Below, piece by piece: positions 20,495 to 30,100 of a stretch of DNA of 64,000 nucleotides. Origin of the DNA: Asterias rubens. Lineage: Eukaryota > Echinodermata > Asteroidea > Forcipulatida > Asteriidae. The notes below the pieces were generated by a model. It was not told the origin of the DNA and ran no database searches. It saw only the letters and a program-made list of their open reading frames with translations. Made by a program: the position numbers and the translations under genes. The stretch is taken from positions 3,778,523-3,842,522 of the forward strand of contig NC_047083.1 of the NCBI RefSeq assembly GCF_902459465.1, written 5' to 3'. How positions within the stretch are numbered: position 1 is the first letter of the stretch; each line of letters starts with the position of its first letter.

Positions 20495-20742
20495 GGGACC
20501 AATATTTCATAGAGCTGATAAGCACAAAAATTTGCTTAGCATGAAATTGCTTCCTTGATAAAAACAGGATTACCCAACCAAATTTCTATTTGTTGCAAGT
20601 TGCTTGTTACTGGTATTTAGTTGTTGTTTGCTTATCCTGAAAATCACGTGGAAATTGGTTGGTAATCCTGTTTTTATCGAGGCAACAATTTCATGCTAAG
20701 CAATTTTTTTTGTGCTAAGCAGCTCTAAGAAATTGGGCCCTG
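20495..20742. mobile_element. C MITE copy (GAGCTGCTAAGCAC termini)
   Basis: Inverted ends: AGAGCTGATAAGCACAAAAA on the left, TTGTGCTAAGCAGCTCTAAG on the right, and inner arms AAACAGGATTACC / GGTAATCCTGTTT. A second full copy lies at 52722-52958. Partial relatives lie at 32280-32662 and 33500-33678. Confidence 0.65.
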
Positions 20743-20830
20743 ATCAACGACTGAGTATAGCATTGGCAGTGGTTCCAGCAGTGCATTGTGCATGTATTTT
20801 CGGATCTCCACGCATTATTCAGTTTCTGGT

Positions 20831-21172
20831 CTAGCCTTGTCCAAGGCTCTTTACGCAAGCACCTGGCTGCTCTAAATTTACCACGTAGTGTTGACCAGCT
20901 GCAAAGAAACATGTACTGGCACGGTACTGGGTATTTGATATACAGTATGTACTTGTTACCTTCAGAAAATGTATGATTTTTTGAGGTTTTTCAACCTCGT
21001 ACAAATGAAGCCGCAACAGACTTCTTTGTACGAGGTTGAAAAACCTTGAAAAGGAAAAACCATGCTTCGACCCCATGGTATCAAATACCTAGTATCTACA
21101 TTGTATGCACTATGCAGTTCGTCGTCCAAAAGAATGGGCCGGTGCTAGCGTAAAGAGCCTTGGACAAGGCTA
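20831..21172. mobile_element. Foldback element with two nested inverted repeats
   Basis: Outer arms AGCCTTGTCCAAGGCTCTTT and AAAGAGCCTTGGACAAGGCT; inner arms GGTTTTTCAACCTCGTACAA and TTGTACGAGGTTGAAAAACC around ~21005. No ORF with similarity. Confidence 0.65.
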
Positions 21173-21229
21173 CCGGTACTTCCGGTCTACTTTAGACCAG
21201 ATTTGAAAACAAAAAACTTGGAGCAACAT

Positions 21230-21839
21230 TTTTGATTAAAAGTAAACCTAATTGGGGGGGGGGGGTGCTGATTCCGAAAATGATGGATACTAAGGCTAAT
21301 TTTGAGTTCTTGAAGTGCTCTGCTGGAAAAACATTTTCCCTAGATGATAAAAATAGTCTCAAACCAAATAAGTACTTAAATTATGGCTTTGAATACCATT
21401 GTTTTTTACTGGTAAATATTAAATATTACATTTTGTTGGGAACTTTTGAAAATGAAATTTAAAGTTTAATTCATAAAGTTTTTGAAAATGTGTGGGGTGG
21501 TCAGAAACAGAGGAATATTCTGCCAGTGGTGGTTTGAGAATCTGGAGGGCTGGGCGGGTATTCCAGTGTCCCAGGGAATTCTATTCGCCAGAGATTCTGT
21601 CCCCTATATGGGAAATTAACATGGGCTGTAGGAGGATTCCAACGAGGGCGCTATCACAAGAAGTTTGTACACAGTTTGCCATATTGGGGGGACGGAATCT
21701 CCGGGGGGGACAGAATCTCTAGCCACACCGGGGAGTTTTCTGGCACCAACCACCGTGGGCAGGCCCTAGAGAAATTAAATTGGGGCGGTACCTTTGCAAT
21801 TATCTCTATCTTTGGCATGAAGACAATCCCATCACGACA
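21230..21839. other. No gene seen; 3' flank of RHNO1
   Basis: AT-rich to 21480, then a GC-richer stretch with GGGGGG runs. RHNO1 3' UTR sequence probably extends into it; no clear minus-strand AATAAA was found. Confidence 0.35.
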
Positions 21840-23925
21840 TCACAGTCCCATCATGAGTTTGTTTTTAGCCGGAGTAGGTAGTAGGTTTCTCCGCCGGCGG
21901 AGACTTACACCAACCCCGTAATCTGCTTCTGGTGTGTCATATGCAAGAACACAACCTCTGCTCGTTGACTTCTTCGTCTTTGGCCAATAGCTTTTCTTCT
22001 TACCATGGTCTAAATCGCTAGAATATGAAGCGTTCAATTTCTGTCTCATTGATCTGCGCCTACAATTTTTTTCAGGTGACATGGAGTCTCTACATTCAAG
22101 TGAAGAACTCTTGATTGATTTCTGTTCAGCACTGTCAGTGGCATGAGTGTTTTCGATGTTAAAGCGTGTTCTTAAAACCCGTCTTGAATTCATCACATTT
22201 TTGCCGGTGGATGGAAAGCAGTCACTTTCTTCATTTATGTCATCAGATGAAATTTCTTTTGGCTGATGTCCTGGATTGTTAAATTTCCTTTGATTGTTTT
22301 CTTTCTGGCCAGTTCTGATTGAACTAGCTTCTAGAGGAACATCAACATCTTTGTTTGTTCGTGACGGATTCTTCCAAGTTTGGTGGATCAGGTTCTCAGA
22401 TCGTGACCGTCTTCGTTGGGCACGGGTGCGGCCAAGCTCACCAACTCGAGGCCTCTGCTTTTCAGCTGATTTAGATTCACAACCTGATAGTAATCCCAAG
22501 GGATTAGATGTTGGGGATGATTCCAAATCATACTCAGTCAAGGTAACTGATGAATCTGATGAACTTGTTAATTCTCCACCATTGGCAATCTTTCCTCTCT
22601 TGTCCGCAGCCTTCTTGATGAACTGTAAACTTGTGTAGTGACCCGCAGCGTCTTTCCTTGTAATCTCCCGTCTCTGGGTCTGAGTTGGGTCCAGGGTGCA
22701 GGCTGCTCTGCAGCGTCTTTGGCGTCTTGGTGGGGTGTATGGTGCATTTGGATCTAACTGTGGTGACACCTATTTTTATACAAACAAAAGCAACTAGTAA
22801 GAAACATCCACCATCACTCTATCAGGATAGATACTAATTTTGTAAATTATAACAAAGGAAATCAGTAACTCTAACACTTAATACAGATCAGCAAATAGAA
22901 ACTTAAAATGTATTAATTTGTATACTTTGAAAATACATGTACATGTAGATCTTAAAGGAACACGTTGCCTTGGATCGGTCGAGTTGGTCTTTGAAAAGCG
23001 TTTGTAACTGTTTGCTATAAAATGCATATGATTAGAAAGATATTTTAAAAGTAGAATATAATGATCCACACAAGTTTCACTCGAAATTGCGTGGTTTTCC
23101 TTTTACCTTGTCAACTAACAAAGTCGGCCATTTATGGGAGTCAAATGTTTGACTCCCATAAATAGCCGACCGTGTTAGTTCGCAAAGTAAAAGGAAAACC
23201 ACTCAATTCCGAGGGAAATTTGTGTGGATCATTGTATTGTACTTTTGAATCATCTTTCTAACCATATGCATTTTATATCAAACGGTTACAAACACTTTTC
23301 AAAGACCAACTCGACCGATCCAAGGCAACGTGTTCCTTTAAAATGTGCCATATTGTTTAAAGGTCTACAACTGGAAGTGGAAGATTTGTGGAAATTTGAG
23401 CGCCAAGTCACACACGAAGCAACGAGTGATTTCAAGATGGCACCATATAATAATGAACTGAGGAATATGATAATTAGGCCTTACGCTTATTATTTTAAAA
23501 ATGTTTTGCCACACATCTGGAACACTCTACCACTTAATCTTAGATATTGTCTTTGAACCACAAAATTTGAATCTCTGATCAAAACTTATCTTATGTCACA
23601 GGTTTTCAAGATCTAACTTTGTTGTGTCTGTTTTCTTTTGGTTTTTGTTTTACACCCGGCAGGGTGATGTGCACATTAAAAGTTTTTATTATTATTATTA
23701 CAATCTTTTCAGGTATTACTATTTTAGTATAATTAACCAGTATGATCATAATAAATTATTATTTACCCAAGATTGCAATTTTTCTGTCACCGGAACAAGC
23801 TCTGCTCCAACTGGGTTTCTCGCTGAAAAAACAGGACTTGGGTAATGACGACTTGCTTCAACTGGACTCTCTGTGAACACAAGAGGGCGCTTTCTTGAGT
23901 TTCCTTTCTTTTTCCGCCTAGCCAT
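21840..23925 (-). CDS. RHNO1: RAD9-HUS1-RAD1 interacting nuclear orphan 1
   Basis: RHNO1 binds the 9-1-1 clamp and TopBP1 in the nucleus and supports ATR-CHK1 signalling. Two coding exons: 23925-23767 (53 codons) and 22769-21840 (309 codons plus stop), 362 residues against about 238 in human; the extra length is Ser/Arg-rich. The N-terminus MARRKKK resembles human MPPRKKRR. The splice joins SW to VSPQLDP, recreating the SWVSP-x-xD motif used by human RHNO1 to bind RAD1. The C-terminus DTPEADYGVGVSLRRRRNLL parallels human DTPEDKYGIKVTWRRRQHLL. The donor is GTAAAT and the acceptor is AAAAATAG. The start is the first in-frame ATG after the acceptor at 23965; the putative upstream exon carries an in-frame TGA. 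It is divergent from FOXM1, as in human. Confidence 0.92.
22953..23341. mobile_element. P palindromic MITE copy in the RHNO1 intron
   Basis: TTAAAGGAACACGTTGCC left, GGCAACGTGTTCCTTTAA right, and a centre of GACTCCCATAAATAGCCGAC facing GTCGGCCATTTATGGGAGTC. Nearly symmetrical along its length, so the pre-mRNA could fold into a long hairpin. Confidence 0.8.
23344..23705 (+). pseudogene. LINE 3' tail with TTA-rich end
   Basis: The frame reads NNELRNMIIRPYAYYFKNVL then PHIWNTLPLNLRYC, a typical non-LTR reverse transcriptase terminus (YxLR...FxxSxxPHxIxLWNxLP). A 3' UTR follows, ending in an ATT microsatellite near 23687-23700. It directly abuts the P element. Confidence 0.6.
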
Positions 23926-23964
23926 CTCAATTTTCCAAGCTGCTTTGTTTGACAATTGAGTTAC
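23926..23964 (-). other. RHNO1: RHNO1 5' UTR at the start of coding exon 1
   Basis: Acceptor ACATTTGTAG ends at 23965, leaving 39 nt of leader. The leader is open in frame, but the predicted upstream exon ends TGA-AAG in that frame, supporting 23925 as the start. Confidence 0.6.
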
Positions 23965-24091
23965 CTACAAATGTACAAAATATAAATAAGACACATACAG
24001 AAGTGCAGTGTTAAATAGAGTTTGGGAGAAAAAACACCCAGTTGTAATGACTACATTGTATATAATCACTAATCATCAGACTAATGAGTAA

Positions 24092-24452
24092 GCTTGGGCG
24101 ATATCACGATATTATCGAATATCGCGATATTAATTTGGACACGATTTTGATATCGGATGGATTTGAATTTAATCGAAATATCGATATATCGCGATATATC
24201 GATATATCGATTAAATATCGCGATGTATTTGCTAGCTGAGACATCTTGCACACCATAGGTTTGGAGTAAAACCAGACGAATAGGTCATTAGAACACCTCT
24301 CTTATGCCAAGACTGTCTCTTCTACAACTTTCACTTGGAGTTTTAAGACTGATGATGTCAAATTTCATTAATCGCGATTATAACGAATATCGCGATATAT
24401 TGTCGGCGATATATCGTGAATAAAATAAATCGATATCGCCCAAGCTTACTAA
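24092..24452. mobile_element. R MITE copy 1 (AAGCTTGGGCGATATC termini)
   Basis: About 360 bp. TAAGCTTGGGCGATATCACG on the left and GATATCGCCCAAGCTTA on the right, with arrays of ATATCGCGATAT. The second copy (58289-58645) is in the opposite orientation, judged by the interior GACATCATCAGTC / GACTGATGATGTC. Confidence 0.75.
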
Positions 24453-24469
24453 TAAGTGCTCTTATGTTT

Positions 24470-24605
24470 TTCTAAACCACCACTTCAGCTTTGGATTCGT
24501 CTCAGGCTAGCTGTTTTGTGACAGTGTTGCGCATGCTGGTTTCAGACGAAAGGACAGAGCCTGAAGCCGAATCCAAAGCCGAACCCATGGTTTCGAAAAA
24601 GGCCT
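24470..24605. mobile_element. MITE-C copy 2, diverged
   Basis: CTTTGGATTCG on the left side and CCGAATCCAAAGCCGAACCC then GGTTTCGAAAAAGGCC on the right, as at 5483-5668. Confidence 0.5.
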
Positions 24606-24610
24606 ATGAC

Positions 24611-25618
24611 TCTGAAGAGTATGAGCTTATGACAATTGACATGACCCCTTAAACAAGCATATAAACCTCACAACTGGGACAGGTCCTATCCGGTCCTATA
24701 AAAGGTCAACTCGATTCCGACCTAATTAAGTCAACTCGGTTTAAGTAAAGTAAGAGACCTTCCATCTTCTTGTTAAAATTTTAGTTAGTTTGTGAGCGGT
24801 AATTTAAAAAAAATTTAAAATTTTTATTTTCCAAAAACTATTTGCTATTATTGTTTGTTTTTTTGAAGAAAAATTAATGTATTTACATTCATTCCCTATG
24901 GTGCCATCACAAAAATGATTTCATTGTGAGGTAAATTAGGTACTATATTTTTTCATATTGAATGAAAAAGTGTTGGCACCATACTGACATTTTTGTGGCT
25001 GTATATAGTAAGTAGTGTTACTGTTAGTTAGTGTAATTTTAAGGCCCCCCTACTAAAACAACAATATCATTAGTTACCACACACAACAGTAAACACTCAA
25101 CACTTTAACAGACAGAGAGAGATGGGGAGATGGGATTGGGAGTTTATTAAACTAAACTTTAATAATTATCTCAATTTAAATTATAACTAAAACTAAAAAG
25201 GTGCAAAGAAAATGTCCAAAGTAAATGAAAGTCATCTCTGGCCATGCTGGCTAATGTCTACCTCCAAATGAATGAACCAAGACAAGTTGACCCCCCCCCT
25301 TTCACTTTCCTCCTCCATCATGGTTGACCCATGGAGGTAGAATTCTTTTGACCTATTTCTTTTGAGCTCGATCCTCGACCCGGCCGCGCCGCCGCCGGAG
25401 CGTTTCGAGCGTACCTGCATATAAATACACCGACGACTACAGACGTGACAATGAGTGAGCGGGGTGCAAGCATGCAGTACGGTGCAGTCAGTGCATGTCG
25501 TCAAGTGTGGATTACTTTTATAAAACAAAACCAACTGTCCACTGACAAAGTAAAGCAACACCCCACAAAATTAACATACCTCATTGAAACTGTACCTAGA
25601 ACTGTAGTAATTACTTAC
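24611..25618. other. RHNO1 5' UTR intron, no other feature
   Basis: AT-rich, without coding motifs. It holds a poly-C stretch at ~25290 and a GGAGGTAGAATT motif (~25335) that recurs at ~50470 and ~52087. Confidence 0.4.
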
Positions 25619-25700
25619 CTTTCATTAATGTCTACATTGCCAAAGACTGTAAAATAGCCTACTTTTTGAAACAGACGATTTAATTTTGTGTGCAGATGAC
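25619..25700 (-). other. RHNO1: Predicted RHNO1 5' UTR exon
   Basis: A strong minus-strand donor (AAAG/GTAAGT) sits at 25618-25613. It would splice to the acceptor at 23965. The left (transcription start) edge is approximate. Confidence 0.5.
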
Positions 25701-25930
25701 ATTTTTGTATCGTTTAATCTTCCCGCACATACAGTTGCTTTTACAACGGCTTATTTAATTGGTCAAATTTATCGTACTACGCGGCAGTGCTCAAGATCAA
25801 CCAATCAAGTGTTGTGTATCAGCCCGTTAAAAAACGTCAACGAGCTCGCGCGAGAAAGAGCGAGGTTTAGAATTCTCTATTCTGATTGGTCGGCAAGACC
25901 ACAGGGAAGTTTAAATAGACACCTTTGCAT
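25701..25930. promoter_or_regulatory. Shared RHNO1/FOXM1 bidirectional promoter
   Basis: Bracketed by outward-facing first-exon donors at 25618 (minus) and 26031 (plus), ~410 bp apart. It contains three CCAAT boxes: ATTGG 25758-25762, CCAAT 25801-25805 and ATTGG 25885-25889. There is an E2F-like TTCCCGC near 25720 and a CHR-like TTTAAA at 25910-25915, 20 bp after the last CCAAT. In mammals CCAAT plus CHR elements recruit NF-Y and DREAM/MMB for G2/M timing. No TATA box at a fixed distance was found. Confidence 0.6.
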
Positions 25931-26030
25931 AGATTATGAGATTGTCTGTGAATGTGAAAACCAACACCGAGAACCTGTGAGATTCCTCGTTATTCTTGTC
26001 TATGTGTAAACATTTATTAGAGTCAGAAAG
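25931..26030 (+). other. FOXM1: Predicted FOXM1 5' UTR exon
   Basis: Ends at AGAAAG/GTAAGA (donor 26031). Joined to the acceptor at 27111, its frame contains TAA at 26007-26009, so the reading frame cannot extend upstream of the ATG at 27145. The 5' edge is approximate. Confidence 0.5.
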
Positions 26031-26702
26031 GTAAGATAGTAATCGTCTGTATGTGTAGATACAATTGGGCTGTTTTAGAGGTTAAAAATGGTATATTTCA
26101 CAAAGAAAGCAGTTTTTTAGTGGCTTATATTTTGTTGCAGACCTGTTTTGACGTTTCACATTCACGACACTTGATGATTGTGTGTCTGTGTGGTGGTGGT
26201 TGCGCTGCAGCTAGTTCCTAACTAAAAAATGAAACGGTAAATACTTGGGTTTTGAGTACACATTGCATTTTTCTTTTCTTTTTCTTGCTTGCATACTGTT
26301 TTTATTGTTCATTATTCTTTAATTTAAGAAGTTAGGGGGAGGGTGGTCAGGGTGGTTACAATTTCAATGTCACTTCAGTCACTTGTCAGTCACTTTTTTG
26401 GCATTTTCACTTCACAGACAGATTTTGTTTCTAAATTGTACTGATTTTTTTAACAAGTATTTGATTTACCCTTTAACAAAAACATGCTTTATTTTTAAGC
26501 TAGTAAGTGCTTTGCTTTGAACATTGATTGGTCATGCTGGTACATCAATTTTTATGAAAACATCCCAGCCAGAAGATTTTTGTTATATTTTTATAAAAAC
26601 ACACCCACCCACCCAGTCCACCCAAACTTTCCTTAAAAATATTTCTGCTGCTACATGGCCCATGTGCTGTGTTAATCAATTATTAAAAAATTCATCCGAT
26701 TT

Positions 26703-26817
26703 TAGACCCAGTAACTGGGGCGCTGTATTCCTTTTTTGAAATGTTGACATTTTCTGTCGTACGACCGATAATATCACAATTCGAAACAGGAGTACAGCGC
26801 CCCAGTTACTGGGTCTA
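26703..26817. mobile_element. 115-bp MITE with a perfect 9-bp target duplication
   Basis: Inverted ends TAGACCCAGTAACTGGGGCG and CGCCCCAGTTACTGGGTCTA (about 25-nt arms), flanked on both sides by ATCCGATTT (26694-26702 and 26818-26826). A 9-bp duplication suggests Mutator-like (MULE) mobilisation. Lies in the FOXM1 5' UTR intron. Confidence 0.85.
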
Positions 26818-27111
26818 ATCCGATTTCACATCGTCATCAGTCAGGCAGATTTTAAGTTTTTAGTTCCTATTTGAATTGATCACTTCAGATAAATTTGAAC
26901 TTTGATTTTAAAGCAAGAAAAATAACTGAACAAATTAAATTTAATTTACAATCAAATGTCAATGCTCCAGTCTGACTTTTGATTTTTGGAACAAGAAAAG
27001 CTGAGAAATAAATCACTGAATCAACCTGATCCGACGTAGACTAGTCAAACCCTTTCAGTCAGTGTCACAGAAAAACTCTCAATCCTCCTGGCTGTTTTTG
27101 TTTTCCTTCAG

Positions 27112-27144
27112 AAGAAGTTCACAATCCATGAGTCTTGTGTCAAA
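27112..27144 (+). other. FOXM1: FOXM1 leader in exon 2 with a uORF touching the start
   Basis: After acceptor TTTTCCTTCAG. An upstream ATG at 27128 encodes six codons and stops at TGA 27146-27148, overlapping the FOXM1 ATG as ATGA. Confidence 0.6.
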
Positions 27145-30100
27145 ATGAGTAAATACAGCATGACAGACAGAGTAGAGCTCTCCGAGGCTCTGCGGAGCAT
27201 CTTAGATGATTCTGACAATGATGAGAAGGAGAACATCAACATGGCCAGCATGCTTTCACCATCACCAAAGATTACATCACCACTCCCACATGTACGATCC
27301 TACGCCAGCACACCCATCATGAAGAAGAACAGCGCATCTGGGCGGCCAAAATCTGTTCTTACGCCATCCAGAACACAAAATATTAACAACAATGTTGAGA
27401 AACGGAGGTCAGTTGGGTTTGAGATTGTCCAATCCCCGCCGAAGAAGCGTCGCCATGCCAACCAAGTCATCATTCTGCGGCAGCCGAGGAGACATCACAG
27501 ACAGTCGAAACCAAGCCCCAAACCATCGACAAGTACTATCGCACAAACAAACACTGGTGGCAGATCGGATTTGAGTTTGGACAGGTCCAAAACGCAGGGA
27601 ATAAAAAGAGAGTTTACTGTGGAATTAGAAACAGGCACAGCAACATCTCCACCTGAGCAAGAAGAAGTCGATTTAACTAAAACACCTTTCTCGTCTCCAA
27701 TCATGCAGCCCCCTCCTGCATCTAGAAATGTCATGCTCACCACACCCCCGAGATTATCTGCCTTCGCTACACCGAGCTCATCTGAGAAGTGTCTTGAAGC
27801 GGCGATAGAGTCCCAGATTAAAATGGAACTAACAGAGGAGGAGATTGAGTCCGGCCTCCCGATGCTCGACGGACTTGACCCAACAGCGTCACCACTCTGT
27901 CACTTCACAGACAGCAACCAACGGCAACTGTATTCTGAACTATCGACGTTGGAGGATGAAAATGGGGTCGCCGCGTGGCCATCCAATCAAGAGGAGGCTC
28001 TCCAGATAGCAGCCAATCAGCAGCTGATACAACTGGGAGGGAAACTGTTTTATAGCAACGGGGAGCAGTTCTTGCAAGGGGTCTTTCCAAACGGGAGATG
28101 GATAACACGAGGTAAGCCCCCGATGTCATTTACGAAAACAGGCCTTGGGCCTATTTCTCAAAGCAAAAAAATTCAACACAAGACACTTTGTCAGTATTAC
28201 CATAGTGATTTGTATTGTGACATCACACTTAAAGGAACACGTTGCCTTGGATTGGACGAGTTGGTCTATAAAAAGCGTTTGAAACCGTTTGTTATGAAAT
28301 GCATATGGTTAGAAAGATGTTTACAAAGTAGAATATAATTATCCACACAAGTATCACTCAAAATTGCACGGTTTTTATTATACGTCGCGAACTAAAACGG
28401 TCGGCCATTTATGGGAGTAAAAAATTTGACTCCCATAAATGGCCGACCGTGTTACTGGACGAGGTAAAAAGAAAACCACGCAATTTCTAGGGATATTTGT
28501 GTAGATCATTGTATTCTACTTTTACATCTTTCTAACCATACCGACTTTATAAAAAACTGTTACAGGACGCTTTTCAAGGACCAACTCGACCGATCCAAGG
28601 CAACGTGTTCCTTTAACTTGAGGCAACTACGATTGGTTTGCAGTTAAGATCAATCTAAGCTCTTTTAGAAATCGACCCACTGGTCCAATTTCATGGCTCT
28701 GCTTATCGTTGAATTCTGCGCTTACGATCACCATTCTCTGCTTACTGCTGTGCAAGCGCCAAATTTCTGCGCTAGCTGTGTAAGCAAAGAGTGCCTAGTG
28801 TAATGAGGAGTGTGCACACGCACCTAAGCAAAAGTTCCCTACAAACCTTTTAAATACGCTTGTAATGCATTATTCCCTGCTTCTGTAAGCGACACAATTG
28901 ATTCACCTACATGTAAGCTGGTAGTCCGGACTATTTTATCGTAGTAGAAAAACAGCAGTTTCGACTCGACTAAGCAATCAATAGTCGTGAGTCACGACTT
29001 CGACGTACATAGTCACCCAGGCTTACCTTACAATACATGTAGTACTATTGGGCTAATCCAAAATATAAAAATATCTACAATGGCACAAATCGCTCAACTG
29101 CATTTGAACAAATTTAAAATAAAAAAATACCAGAAAATATTCTCTTAAATTAGTAATAATCGGATATCTTTCTTTCTTGACTTTGTGTAGGGACAAGTGC
29201 AGATGATAGCCTTACCAACATCACATGGCTGAAGAGAATGTCGGCTCCGGACCTCGACCCTAACTCTCTCCAATCCACTCAGGTCAGTACAAGAAAAAAC
29301 AAACACAAAGCAACCAGTGCCCTAGGATTGCGTTAAATGTCTGTCGTGGTGATGATCTTGCAATCTTGAGCAGTATTTGATTGGAGAAAACAGAAAACAA
29401 AGGCCATTGCCTCCAGGCCCCCTGAACATTGCCTTTGTGCCCTTGAAATGCTCCAGGAGGAAACGCCTTGACAGTGCCCTTGTATACAGGCCTGTATAGT
29501 TGCACTAAAGTTGTTAAACAAAATTTTCAAATTTTTGATATCTTTGCAATTAGACTATAGTTTGTTAAACTGAAATTTTTGATTTCTTTGCAATTAGATG
29601 GCCGATCCGAGGTACGAGCGTCCGCCCTATTCGTACAGCACACTGATCCAGTTTGCAATCAGTAGCTCACGTGTCGGTAAGATGACGCTGCGAGAAATCT
29701 ACGCCTGGATAGAAGAGACCTTCCCATACTTCAAATCAGCAAAGGCGGGTTGGAGGGTAAGCTTGAATTTACGTCGGCTCAAGTAGAGTTGATTTTACAA
29801 CCCCTCAATCCTTTCAGCACAAATGTTACTACATTGCACCTTCGGCAAACAATATGCCACAATGCACCATGGGAATTAAACATTAGTCGCCTCTAGTGTA
29901 TGAGTCACAAATATTTGGGGCGCTTTTTTTGAGGCGCGACTAGTCAAGTAGTAAATTTCACTAGTCGCCCTGGCTTGGTGATGGGTATCTCTTGATTTAA
30001 AGTATTGTGTTAATTTCTGTTTTTGCTGATCCATTTTTTAGAATTCCATCCGACACAATCTGTCGCTCCACAAGATCTTCATCAGGGAGCCACCGATTAA

